Shown: in pieces, positions 24,489-32,687 of the stretch
Position numbering within the stretch: position 1 is the first letter of the stretch
Layout of the letters: the number at the start of each line of letters is the position of its first letter
Assembly: GCF_009805705.1 (NCBI RefSeq)
Contig: NZ_VSMB01000005.1
Coordinates: 186,001 to 250,000, forward strand
Length of the DNA: 64,000 nt
Source of the DNA: Ruania rhizosphaerae
GTDB lineage: Bacteria > Actinomycetota > Actinomycetes > Actinomycetales > Beutenbergiaceae
Direction of reading: 5' to 3'
Position numbers and translations under genes: made by a program
Notes under the pieces: generated by a model
Database searches by the model: none
Told to the model about the DNA's origin: nothing
Seen by the model: the letters and a program-made list of their open reading frames with translations, nothing else

Positions 24489-27068
24489 GTGCGGGGCGCT
24501 CTGACGGTCACCTCGAACGGTGCCGGGCGGATCTGGGAGGCGCTGGCCACCCAGCGAGCGGTGGTGCTCACCGGGGTAGCCGGGGCCGGCAAGTCGTACC
24601 TGCTCCGAACGCTGGCGGCCGTGCTCGCCGAGCAGGGCCGGCCGGCGCCGCTGCTCTCGCCGAACAGTCTCGGCCGGGACATCCCGCTGGGTGTCTTCGC
24701 CGGGGTGCTCGATCTGCCGGCGACGGCGCTGAGCTCACCGATCGCCGTCATCGATGCCTTCTCCCGGCACCGTTCCTCCACGGTGCTGCTGGTGGACGAC
24801 GTCGATCACCTGGACGAGACCTCGGCGTGGGTGGTGGCGCACCTCGTGGGCACCTCCCGGGTGAAGGCCGTGCTCACCGCCAGGTCGATGGACACGGTGC
24901 CCTCCGCCGTCCATGATCTCTACGACCGGGGCGAGCTGGTCCAGGTGAGTGTCGGTGAGCTCAGCGATGCCGAGGCGACCGAACTCGCTACCGAGCACGC
25001 CGGGGGAGCGCTCACGCCCGCGGCGCGTGCTGCGGTGCTCACCGCGGCTCAGGGCAACGCGCTCCACCTGCGGGAGATCGTGCGCGGCAGCCTGGCTGAC
25101 GGACGCCTGGTACAGACCGAGCACGGCTGGGACCTGCAGGGCGAGCCGGCGCTGACCCCACGCCTAGCCCAACTCATCAGTGTGAGGTTCGACTCGCTCG
25201 ACCAGGAGACGCTCGAGGCAGCCGCATTGATCGCCATTGCCGGCGAGTGCCCGGCCGAGGCGGTCGATCCGACTGCCCGCCGCACGCTCGCCCGCGCCGG
25301 CGTGATCGAGCCTGCCATCGACGGATGGTTGCGGACGAGCCACCCGCTGGACGGGGAGTACCTGCGGTCGCGATCCTCGGCTGCGCTGTGGCGTGACCTG
25401 ACCGCGGACGCCATCGACGTGCTCCGATCTCCGGCTGCAGCACCTCGCCCGGACGCGGGCCGGCGTGCGAATCTGCTCGCCCTCGATCTCGGCCACGCCA
25501 TGGACGAGGAGGCGGTGCTGCTCCTGGCTGAGCATGCGCTGGCCGCCTCGGACGAACACCTGGCGCTTCGCGCGGCGCAGGCCGTGCTCTCCCAGGACGA
25601 CGCCTGCACGAGCGCACTCCGGATCGCCGGCCAGGCATGCTCGGTGCTGGGCCGTACCACGGAGGCAGACGCCTATTTCGAGGCGGCGCAGGCGCGGGTG
25701 CAGACACCGGCCGAGCGGTCGCTGGTCGCGTGGGCGCGGGCGAACCACCTCGGACTGCGCCATCACGATGCTCCGGCAGCGCTCGCCGTTCTGCGGGAGG
25801 CGCTCGCAGTGGTCAAGGATCCGGAGCAGCAGGCTTCCTTGCAGCTGGCCGCAGGGCGCTGGGCCTCGGTGGCAGGTCTGAGCGCCGCGGCCCCTGCCCT
25901 CGAACCGGTTCCAGAGGCGAGTGGTGTCGAGGAGGCGATGGGGCTGGTCACCCTGGCCGTCGGTGGCGTGATCGCCGGTCCGCTGCAGGAGACCGGGCAA
26001 CTACTGAACCAGCTACGCCGGATCCCCGCCGAGGTGCTCCTCGCCGCTCCGGGCGGAGCGATGCTGGCCGAGCTTGCTGGTGTGATGGCCCTCTCGTTCA
26101 CCGGCGACGTCGTCGCCACCCGCGGCCGGTTGGAGGAGCTGCTGGGTGCGTCCGACGAGCTGCCGCCCGAGGCCGTCGGGACCTGGGAGTACGCGCTCGG
26201 TTTCGTCGAACTTCTCTCGGCGGACGCCGAGCGTTCCTACGAGCTCGCCGTTGCCGCGACCCAACACCTGGCCTGGCGTGACCCCGCCGGACTGCTCCCC
26301 GCGGCCCAGGCACTCACCGGGGCGGCTGCGCTCACGACCGGTCGCCAGGCCGAGTCCGTTCGTGCGTTCGATGACGTCCCCGAGCCTGCGGGTGGAGATC
26401 CCAAGGTGGTCATGCTGCGGGCGTGGGCGGACGCCTGGCAGGCCAAGTCCGACAACCGGCCCGATCAGGCGGCCGATCTACTCGTCGAGACCGCCCAGTG
26501 GCTGCTGACCGTGCAGCACACCTACTTCGCCGGGATGCTCGCCCACTGTGCGGTCCGGTGCGGGCGCCGGCTGGACGATGCTGCTGCGGTGCTTCATGCC
26601 GCGCACTCCTTCGCCGGCGGCGGATTGCTACAGATCCTCGAACGCCACGTCGAGGCGGTCCGTGCTGGCGACCCCGAGGCGCTGGGCACTGTGGCCGACG
26701 AGGCGTGCGAGCTCGGCCTGGTGGTGACCGCCATCGACAGCTGGCTCGGGCTGGCCGACGGTGACGCCGACCTCGGTGAGCTGAGGGTGCGCCGGTTCCG
26801 GGCGACCGCGGATCGGCTCCGCGCCCAGAACCCTGGGGCCGCGCTGTGGCGCGCCGGTCCCGACCGGTCCCTGGTGCTCACCGCACGGGAGTTGCAGGTG
26901 GCCGAGATGGCAGCGCGCCGGTTCTCCTCGAAGGAGATCGCCGCAGCCAACGGCGTCTCGGTGAACACGGTGTCCAAACAGCTTGCGTCCGCTTTTCGCA
27001 AGCTTGGGGTCTCCACCAGGGCCGAACTGCGCGAGTTGCTCGGTGGGGACGACCGCGCCGAGGCCTGA
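24489..27068 (+). CDS. LAL-type LuxR-family regulator (ATPase + HTH)
   Basis: This large regulator (859 aa from the GTG at 24489) has an N-terminal ATPase with Walker A LTGVAGAGKSYLL and Walker B VLLVDDVDHLD, a long helical TPR-like middle and a C-terminal LuxR HTH (LTARELQVAEMAARRFSSKE, then IAAANGVSVNTVSKQL). The GTG has GGGAGGGG about 6 bp upstream; an in-frame ATG at 24450 lies inside the perfect palindrome and is unlikely to be used. LAL regulators integrate a ligand and ATP to activate nearby operons. The divergent LRR/lipoprotein operon is its probable target, with the palindrome 24442-24462 as binding site. A weak GC-rich hairpin follows the stop. Confidence 0.9.
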   Translation: MRGALTVTSNGAGRIWEALATQRAVVLTGVAGAGKSYLLRTLAAVLAEQGRPAPLLSPNSLGRDIPLGVFAGVLDLPATALSSPIAVIDAFSRHRSSTVLLVDDVDHLDETSAWVVAHLVGTSRVKAVLTARSMDTVPSAVHDLYDRGELVQVSVGELSDAEATELATEHAGGALTPAARAAVLTAAQGNALHLREIVRGSLADGRLVQTEHGWDLQGEPALTPRLAQLISVRFDSLDQETLEAAALIAIAGECPAEAVDPTARRTLARAGVIEPAIDGWLRTSHPLDGEYLRSRSSAALWRDLTADAIDVLRSPAAAPRPDAGRRANLLALDLGHAMDEEAVLLLAEHALAASDEHLALRAAQAVLSQDDACTSALRIAGQACSVLGRTTEADAYFEAAQARVQTPAERSLVAWARANHLGLRHHDAPAALAVLREALAVVKDPEQQASLQLAAGRWASVAGLSAAAPALEPVPEASGVEEAMGLVTLAVGGVIAGPLQETGQLLNQLRRIPAEVLLAAPGGAMLAELAGVMALSFTGDVVATRGRLEELLGASDELPPEAVGTWEYALGFVELLSADAERSYELAVAATQHLAWRDPAGLLPAAQALTGAAALTTGRQAESVRAFDDVPEPAGGDPKVVMLRAWADAWQAKSDNRPDQAADLLVETAQWLLTVQHTYFAGMLAHCAVRCGRRLDDAAAVLHAAHSFAGGGLLQILERHVEAVRAGDPEALGTVADEACELGLVVTAIDSWLGLADGDADLGELRVRRFRATADRLRAQNPGAALWRAGPDRSLVLTARELQVAEMAARRFSSKEIAAANGVSVNTVSKQLASAFRKLGVSTRAELRELLGGDDRAEA

Positions 27069-27176
27069 TCGGTACCGGCCGGGCCGGGCCGCCGGTCAAC
27101 CACGTGCCTCCCAGCGCGGGCCATGCTGGCAAGTAGGTGCTGGTGGGTGGCAGTCCCGGTGCTCCGGTCGCCGTGC

Positions 27177-27626
27177 TCATGGCAGCCGGACCGCTCCCTG
27201 GCCCTGTGCACCGAGGATGTCGTCCGGGTTCGAATATGGACATGACTTGAGTGAGAGGCAGCCACAGCCGATGCAGTTCGAGAACCGGTCACGCAGCGCG
27301 GTGAGGTGCTCGATCCTGTCGTTGAGATCGTCGCGCCATTCGCGCGAGATGCGTGCCCAGTCCTTCTTCGTGGGCAGCCCTTCCTCCGGGAGCTGATCGA
27401 GCGCGTCCTTGATGCGCTCGAGTGCGATCCCCACCCGCTGTGACGCGCGTATGAACGCCAGCACGCGCAGCGTGTCCCGGCGATATTCGCGGCGGCCCCC
27501 TGCGGTCCGCCGGCTGTGGATGAGGTCGAGTGACTCGTAGTAGTGCAGCGTCGAGACGGCAACCCCTGCTCGCTGGGCGACCTGTCCTGGTTTGAGCCAG
27601 ACGACGTCCTTGGGCACCTGGGACAT
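27177..27626 (-). CDS. soxR: Redox-sensitive activator SoxR
   Basis: This 149-aa MerR-family protein has the winged HTH (KPGQVAQRAGVAVSTLHYYE, RRTAGGRREYRRDTLRVLAF), a dimerisation helix and the [2Fe-2S] ligands C118, C121, C123 and C129 in NCIGCGCLSLKSC. It is the sensor for redox-cycling compounds. In actinobacteria SoxR typically controls a few oxidoreductases and pumps rather than SoxS. That fits the divergent operon here. A SoxR box lies in the intergenic region 27 bp before its start. Confidence 0.96.
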   Translation of the reverse strand: MSQVPKDVVWLKPGQVAQRAGVAVSTLHYYESLDLIHSRRTAGGRREYRRDTLRVLAFIRASQRVGIALERIKDALDQLPEEGLPTKKDWARISREWRDDLNDRIEHLTALRDRFSNCIGCGCLSLKSCPYSNPDDILGAQGQGAVRLP

Positions 27627-27652
27627 CGGGCGATCTTCCTCCTGCGGCTTGA

Positions 27653-27670
27653 CATCAAGTGGACTTGATG
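27653..27670. promoter_or_regulatory. SoxR box
   Basis: CATCAAGT-GG-ACTTGATG is a perfect 18-bp palindrome with the layout of the SoxR consensus (CCTCAAGT..ACTTGAGG). It sits between soxR and the divergent DsbA-like operon and overlaps a TTGACA -35-like hexamer (27649-27654). It is the expected binding site of the adjacent SoxR. Confidence 0.88.
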
Positions 27671-27719
27671 AAGTCGACTCTACATCGAGTCAACGTGACG
27701 AAGACAGGAGCGCAACAAC

Positions 27720-28358
27720 GTGATCGAAGTGGATGTCTGGGCAGACGTGCGATGCCCGTGGTGCTGGATCGGACTACGTCGCCTCCAGCGAGTCAAGGCC
27801 ACGATCGAGGAATCTGTGCGAGTGCGTCGGCGCAGTCTTCTGCTGGAGCCGCACGGCCCTGTGAGCCCAGGCCGGCCGACCGCGCAGGTCGCGAGGAGCG
27901 AGTGGGGGATGTCCGCGAGTCAGTGGGAAGCCAGGAGTCGACACATCCGGTCCGCGGGCGAGAGTGAGGGACTGCGACTCAACGTCGACGATGCCCCGAT
28001 GTTCGACTCCAACCCGCTGCACCGGCTGCTCAAACTCGCAGATGAGGCGAGGAGTGGCGATGTGGAGGCCGTGTGGGAGGACGCATACGCGACACATTTC
28101 GAGCGCAACGAGAACCTGGGTGACCCCGCAGTTCTTCGCGCACTGGCGTCGCGGTGGGCACTGGACGAATCCGAGGTTCACCGCACGCTGACCGGCGAGC
28201 GATTCGCTGCGGAGGTCTCCGGCGATGTGAACACAGCCCGTCTGCTCTCGGTCACCTCCGTGCCGACGGTAGTCGCCTCGAACGGGCGACGTGTCTCGGG
28301 CAACGCGTCCGTGGATGAGATCGCCCAGTTCCTCCTCGCCGCTGGTCCGGCTCGATGA
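27720..28358 (+). CDS. DsbA/FrnE-family thioredoxin-fold oxidoreductase
   Basis: This 212-aa cytoplasmic protein starts WADVRCPWCWIGL, with the active-site motif C12-P-W-C15 of FrnE-type DsbA proteins. It keeps the helical insertion and the cis-Pro segment SVTSVPTVVASNGRRVSG. The section after strand 2 (about residues 25-45) diverges from the usual W-PFEL pattern. The start is GTG at 27720. It is the first gene of the SoxR-facing operon and overlaps the next gene by 4 bp. It probably handles disulfides or thiol conjugates during redox stress; the substrate is unknown. Confidence 0.86.
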   Translation: MIEVDVWADVRCPWCWIGLRRLQRVKATIEESVRVRRRSLLLEPHGPVSPGRPTAQVARSEWGMSASQWEARSRHIRSAGESEGLRLNVDDAPMFDSNPLHRLLKLADEARSGDVEAVWEDAYATHFERNENLGDPAVLRALASRWALDESEVHRTLTGERFAAEVSGDVNTARLLSVTSVPTVVASNGRRVSGNASVDEIAQFLLAAGPAR

Positions 28359-29284
28359 GCGCGACGATGCGGGCTGCGGCCATCGATGCCGTCGGCCCGC
28401 CCGACGAACTGCGTGTGCGCGAGCTCGAGCGCCCGGCCGTGCCAGATGACGGAATCCTCGTCCGCGTGGTGGCCGCCGGCGTCCAGGTGACCGACGCGGC
28501 CATCCGCGCAGGGTGGACACCGCCGGGGGCGGTGATCCGATTCCCGCAGATCCTCGGCAACGAGTTCTCCGGTGTCATCGAACAGACCGGAGCGGAGGTG
28601 GACGGGTTCGTGCACGGTGATGAGGTGGCGGGCTTCAACACCCTCGGGTGCTACGCAGAGTACGTCGCGGTGCCGGCCTCGCAGGTCGTCGCCAAACCGA
28701 CGTCCGTGCCCTGGCAGGCCGCTGGCGCTCTCTCGGCATCGGGGCAGACGGCGCATACCGCCTTCGAGGACCTCGCGGTGCAGGGAGACGACGTGGTGCT
28801 GGTGCACGGCGCCGCAGGCGGTGTCGGCTCGGCGTTCACCCAGCTCGCCGTTCACGCCGGTGCCACGGTGATCGGCACCGCCAGCGAGTCCAATCATGAC
28901 TACCTGCGAGCCTTGGGGGCGATTCCGCTCGAGTACGGTCCCGGGCAGGCAGCGCGGATCCGGGCCGTGAGCCCTCGCGTGGATGTGGCATTCGACGCGG
29001 CTGGGCACGAGAACCTGCGTACCGCCGTCGAGCTCGTCGCCGACCGCGACCGGATCGCCACCATCGTCGACATGCCGCTCGCACAAGATCTGGGCTGCCG
29101 CATCGTGAGGAGCCGACGCTCCGCGAGCCGGTTGGCGGACCTCATGGACCGACTCGCGAACGGCCACCTCGGCGTCCATATCCGACGGAGCTACCGGCTT
29201 GAGGAGGTCCCTGACGCTCACCGGGACGTGGAAACAGGGCATGGGCGCGGCAAGATCGTGCTCGACATCGGCGAGGCGCCATGA
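28355..29284 (+). CDS. NADP-dependent quinone oxidoreductase-like MDR protein
   Basis: This 309-aa medium-chain dehydrogenase/reductase has the GroES-like fold (VRVVAAGVQVTDAAIRAGW, ILGNEFSGVIEQTG, VHGDEVAGF) and a Rossmann domain with VLVHGAAGGVGSAFTQLA (about 149-166), the NADPH loop of zeta-crystallin/quinone reductases. It lacks the zinc-binding cysteines of alcohol dehydrogenases. It reduces quinones or enones with NADPH and is coupled by 4-bp overlaps to its neighbours. In a SoxR regulon it would act on the redox-active inducer. Confidence 0.9.
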   Translation: MSATMRAAAIDAVGPPDELRVRELERPAVPDDGILVRVVAAGVQVTDAAIRAGWTPPGAVIRFPQILGNEFSGVIEQTGAEVDGFVHGDEVAGFNTLGCYAEYVAVPASQVVAKPTSVPWQAAGALSASGQTAHTAFEDLAVQGDDVVLVHGAAGGVGSAFTQLAVHAGATVIGTASESNHDYLRALGAIPLEYGPGQAARIRAVSPRVDVAFDAAGHENLRTAVELVADRDRIATIVDMPLAQDLGCRIVRSRRSASRLADLMDRLANGHLGVHIRRSYRLEEVPDAHRDVETGHGRGKIVLDIGEAP

Positions 29285-30663
29285 CCGCCGGTGCACGACT
29301 CGCGCGAGAGTCGCTGTGGACACCGTCGACCTGGCCGTTCATCACCAGCGTGCTGGCGTTGATGACGTTCATCGCGTTCGAGGCCTTCGCCGTCACCACC
29401 GTCCTTCCGGTGGCGATGACCGAGCTCGGCGGACCGCAGTGGTACTCGCTCGCCTACGCCGCCACCATGACCGCTGCGCTGGTCGGGATGGTGACCGGCG
29501 GGAACTGGGCTGACCATGCCGGCCCGCGCGCGCCATTGAGAGTCGGAGGGACCCTCTTCTTGGCGGGCCTCGCGCTCTGCGTCGTAGCACTCGATGCGAC
29601 GACGTTCATCATCGGGCGGCTCATGCAAGGCGTCGGTGGTGGGATCGACTCCGTCATCCTGTACGTCCTGATCGCGCGTCGCATACCCGAGGGCCCCCGC
29701 CCGCGCATGTTCGGGCTCCTCACGGCGGCATGGCTCATCCCCTCGATGGCGGGCCCGGTGCTCGCCGGCGCACTCACGGAACTGATGAGCTGGCGCACAG
29801 TGTTCGCGCTCATCCTCGTCGGCGCCGCGATCTCCCTGCTCCTGCTGCTGTTCGTGACGCGGAGTCCGGTGCCCCGGATCCGGGCGTCGGCGCGGGAGGT
29901 CGTCGGCCGCAAGGGCGCCCTGTCCCTCGTGGCTGCCCTGCTGCTCGTATCCCTTCATGTCGGCGGACAACTCGGGTCGCCGATCTCGGCCATGGTGGTC
30001 CTGCCCGCCGTGATCGCGCTGGCTGTGACGGCACGGAGCATCCTGCCCCCAGGCACGCTGCTGCTGCGCGGAGTCCCGCAGCGCCTCGTCGCGCTCCGGG
30101 CCATCCTCGGCGCCACGGTCACCGCCACCAACGTCTACCTCACCCTCTACCTCCAGAGCGAGCGCGGATACCCACCCACCACCGCAGGGCTCGTGATCGC
30201 TGTCGGCGCGTTCGGCTGGGCGCTGGGCGCTTGGCTGCAGGGACGATTCTCCAGCGGACACCGGACCCACCGACGCCTGGTCTTCCTCGCCACCGGGCTC
30301 GTGGCGGCTGGTCCCGTCGGCGCCCTGCTCCATGTGGTGACCGAATCCCCCGTCTGGACGGTCGTCGCGGGGTGTATCTCCATGGGCGTCGGGATGGGTA
30401 TCGCCTACCCGCGGCTGTCCAGCGCCACCCTCGCCCTGGTGGAGACCTCGCAGCATGGTGCCTACAGCTCGGCCCTGCAAGCGGGCGAGAGCATGAGCGT
30501 AGGTGCCACCACCGCACTGGCGGCCGTGGTCCTGGCCACCGCCGTGTCCGCCGACGTCTCCTTCGCGCTGGTCAATGCCATCCTGATCGGGCTCGCCGTC
30601 GCGGGGCTCGCCGTCGCGTCGTTGACCGGGTCGCAACCGCGGCGCCCGGTCACTCCTGCGTGA
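29281..30663 (+). CDS. MFS multidrug efflux transporter
   Basis: This 460-aa protein has 12-14 hydrophobic segments and MFS signatures: FAVTTVLPVAMTELGG in helix 1, GNWADHAGPRAPL after helix 2 and GRLMQGVGGGIDSV in helix 4, then the antiporter-like motif LIPSMAGPVLAGALTE in helix 5. This motif indicates drug/H+ antiport of the EmrB/QacA style. It is the last gene of the SoxR-facing operon, coupled by ATGA overlap. A short hairpin, GCCGGTC-GTGGGT-GACCGGC (30672-30691), follows the stop and may terminate the operon. Confidence 0.9.
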   Translation: MTAGARLARESLWTPSTWPFITSVLALMTFIAFEAFAVTTVLPVAMTELGGPQWYSLAYAATMTAALVGMVTGGNWADHAGPRAPLRVGGTLFLAGLALCVVALDATTFIIGRLMQGVGGGIDSVILYVLIARRIPEGPRPRMFGLLTAAWLIPSMAGPVLAGALTELMSWRTVFALILVGAAISLLLLLFVTRSPVPRIRASAREVVGRKGALSLVAALLLVSLHVGGQLGSPISAMVVLPAVIALAVTARSILPPGTLLLRGVPQRLVALRAILGATVTATNVYLTLYLQSERGYPPTTAGLVIAVGAFGWALGAWLQGRFSSGHRTHRRLVFLATGLVAAGPVGALLHVVTESPVWTVVAGCISMGVGMGIAYPRLSSATLALVETSQHGAYSSALQAGESMSVGATTALAAVVLATAVSADVSFALVNAILIGLAVAGLAVASLTGSQPRRPVTPA

Positions 30664-30670
30664 GCTGCCC

Positions 30671-30775
30671 CGCCGGTCGTGGGTGACCGGCAGGTTCACC
30701 GACGCGCCTGCTGCAGTGCCGGCCCTGGTGCGCTCACCGGGGGAGAGGACGTTCCCCGGCCATGACGCCGCATCA
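30671..30775 (-). pseudogene. Remnant of an ABC-F ATPase gene
   Basis: This stretch is a degraded copy of part of the ABC-F gene 2 kb away. 30671-30694 matches 32757-32780 with about one mismatch, and 30705-30775 matches 32879-32954 at roughly 90%, including the sequence for LSPGERTRAG; about 100 bp between are deleted. It cannot encode a protein. Such a partial duplication next to an MFS gene suggests past recombination at the locus. Confidence 0.65.
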
Positions 30776-30837
30776 CAGGTTCTGGGCGCCCGTGTGGGCC
30801 TTCCGGGACGAGCGGAATCAGGCCACCGAGGTCGCGC

Positions 30838-30930
30838 CAGGCGCCGTTGCTGGCGGTCTGGGGTGAGGGGGATGAGATCTTCGGACCCGATGGCGCTCGT
30901 GCGTTCAGTGCCGATCTGCCTCCGCTCGCC
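30838..30930 (+). pseudogene. Remnant of an alpha/beta hydrolase C-terminus
   Basis: The frame reads APLLAVWGEGDEIFGP and GARAFSADLP, the highly typical segment carrying the catalytic aspartate of alpha/beta hydrolases. The catalytic serine region before it and the histidine region after it are missing. It lies between the ABC-F scar and a TetR gene, so the whole 30664-30963 gap consists of gene debris. Confidence 0.6.
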
Positions 30931-30963
30931 TCTCGGTGGGCGTGCGAGGACGTGATGTCGCGG

Positions 30964-31560
30964 TCACTCGTCTCCTCGGGCGAGCACGCCCGAGATGAGC
31001 AGTTGGACGAGCGTGGCGGCCTCGTAGCGGGTGTCGTTTGCCGCGCCGATGCAGAGATTCCCGATCCCTTTGAGGACGTTGTACGCATCGACGTGCGAGA
31101 CCGCGTGGCGTGACTCGAGCGCTGCCTCGAGGAGTGAGCCGCAGACCGGGACGAGGCGGTCGACGAAGTAGGTGTGCAGCGCATCGGCCTCGGCGCCATC
31201 TCCATGCAGTGCGCCGGCGAGCCCGTGCTTGGTGACCAGGAAATCCGCGAACAGCGCGACCCATTCCCGCAGGGCCGCCTCGGGCGTGGAGCTTTGCGCG
31301 AGTAGTTGTGGGCCGGCGTCTGCGCATGCTTCGACCTGGTGCCGGTAGACCGCGACGACGAGCTCCGCACGTGTGGGAAAGTGGCGGTAGATCGTTCCCA
31401 CGCCGACGCCGGCCCTCGCGGCGATCTCCCGTACCGGAGCGTCGACCCCGGACCTCACGAACACCGCTGCCGCTGCGTCGAGCAGGGCCTGCTTGCTCTG
31501 ACGCGGACGACCCACCGACCTGGCCGGTGCATCCCGCTGCTCGCTCCGTGCCTCAGTCAT
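30964..31560 (-). CDS. TetR/AcrR-family transcriptional regulator
   Basis: This 198-aa repressor has the TetR HTH at about residues 22-68: RQSKQALLDAAAAVFVRSGV, VREIAARAGVGVGTIYRHFP and TRAELVVAVYR. The ATG at 31560 has GAGGAGG upstream; longer frames lack support. It is divergent from an alpha/beta hydrolase, and two palindromic sites at 31602-31637 lie between them. These make it the likely repressor of the hydrolase and of itself. Confidence 0.92.
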   Translation of the reverse strand: MTEARSEQRDAPARSVGRPRQSKQALLDAAAAVFVRSGVDAPVREIAARAGVGVGTIYRHFPTRAELVVAVYRHQVEACADAGPQLLAQSSTPEAALREWVALFADFLVTKHGLAGALHGDGAEADALHTYFVDRLVPVCGSLLEAALESRHAVSHVDAYNVLKGIGNLCIGAANDTRYEAATLVQLLISGVLARGDE

Positions 31561-31601
31561 GAGCTCCTCCTCGCATACCCGACGCGGCACCCTTGCATTA
31601 C

Positions 31602-31637
31602 GGAGCGGTGTTCCGTAATGTTTTGGAACGGCGCTCC
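31602..31637. promoter_or_regulatory. Tandem TetR operator pair
   Basis: Two 13-bp near-palindromes, GGAGCGGTGTTCC (31602-31614) and GGAACGGCGCTCC (31625-31637), fit GGARCGGYGYTCC and are spaced 23 bp apart, about two helical turns. The first is part of a longer palindrome TTACGGA...TCCGTAA. They sit between the TetR gene and the hydrolase, 46-81 bp before the hydrolase start. Confidence 0.72.
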
Positions 31638-31682
31638 GAAAACCAGTATGGCAGAGCGACACCACCTACGAAGGGAACTCGC

Positions 31683-32627
31683 ATGGCCTCACCAATCGTG
31701 GACGCACTGGACGGCATCGTGGGCACCGGTGCTCCGGTCGTCTCCGTCGCTCCCATCGAACTGTCCGCCCCGGGCCGTCCGGTCCCGCTGGAGGTGCGTG
31801 TGTCTGCCCCGGCAACCGGCACCAATCTCCCCGTCGTGCTCTTCTCCCACGGCAACGGGTGGAACCTGGACGGGTACGCACCGCTCACGGCGTTCTGGGC
31901 CTCCCGCGGATTCGTGGTGATCCAGCCCACACACCTGGACTCACGCCGGAACGGGTTCGGGTTCGACCACCCGATCTTCCCGACCATCTGGACCGAGCGG
32001 ATCGCGGATCTCACCCGCATCCTCGACCAACTCGACGTCATGGAGTCCGCTGTGCCCGGCCTTGCCGGCCGCATCGACCGCACCCGCGTCGCCGCTGCCG
32101 GTCACTCCTGGGGCGGGCACACCGCCCAGACACTCCTCGGTGCACGGATAGTCGATGACGCCGGCCACGCCGGCGAGGACATGTCCGATCGCCGCATCAC
32201 CGCCGGCATCCTGTTCGCCGCCACCGGCCTCGGCGGCGACCACCTGCACCCGTTCGCCCAGGCCAACTTCCCCTTCATGCACCCTTCGTTCCAGCAACTG
32301 ACCACACCGACACTCGTCGTCGCCGGCGACCGCGATCAGTCCGCGATGTCCAGCCGCGGACCGGACTGGTTCACCGACGCCTACACCCACAGCCCCGGCG
32401 CCACCGACCTCCTCACCTTCTACGGCGCCGAGCATGCTCTCGGAGGGATCGTCGGATACGAAGTCGCCGAGACGACCGACGAGAACCCGGAGCGAGTCGC
32501 CGTCATCCAGCGGATGAGCACCGCCTATCTGCGGACCGCTCTCCACGTCGATGCGAACAGCTGGCCCGCCGCCCGCGCCGCGTTCAGCGACAGCCTCGAT
32601 CCGATCGGGCGCCTCGACAGTAGGTGA
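31683..32627 (+). CDS. Alpha/beta hydrolase (chlorophyllase/dienelactone-hydrolase-like)
   Basis: This 314-aa hydrolase has PVVLFSHGNGWNLDGY (oxyanion loop), the nucleophile elbow GHSWGGHTAQTL, TLVVAGDRDQSAM carrying the acid, and FYGAEHALGG with the catalytic histidine. This set resembles actinobacterial polyester/chlorophyllase-type esterases. No signal peptide is seen. The ATG at 31683 is preceded by GAAGGG. It is divergent from a TetR repressor and ends before a hairpin facing the ABC-F gene. The substrate is unknown. Confidence 0.85.
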   Translation: MASPIVDALDGIVGTGAPVVSVAPIELSAPGRPVPLEVRVSAPATGTNLPVVLFSHGNGWNLDGYAPLTAFWASRGFVVIQPTHLDSRRNGFGFDHPIFPTIWTERIADLTRILDQLDVMESAVPGLAGRIDRTRVAAAGHSWGGHTAQTLLGARIVDDAGHAGEDMSDRRITAGILFAATGLGGDHLHPFAQANFPFMHPSFQQLTTPTLVVAGDRDQSAMSSRGPDWFTDAYTHSPGATDLLTFYGAEHALGGIVGYEVAETTDENPERVAVIQRMSTAYLRTALHVDANSWPAARAAFSDSLDPIGRLDSR

Positions 32628-32639
32628 GCGGCAGCGGTC

Positions 32640-32666
32640 CATGAGACGACGACGTGACGTCTCATG
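32640..32666. terminator. Bidirectional terminator-like hairpin
   Basis: CATGAGACG (32640-32648) pairs perfectly with CGTCTCATG (32658-32666) around a 9-base loop, between the convergent hydrolase and ABC-F genes. There is no T-run. Confidence 0.55.
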
Positions 32667-32687
32667 CACGGGGACGGAACCGGTGAC

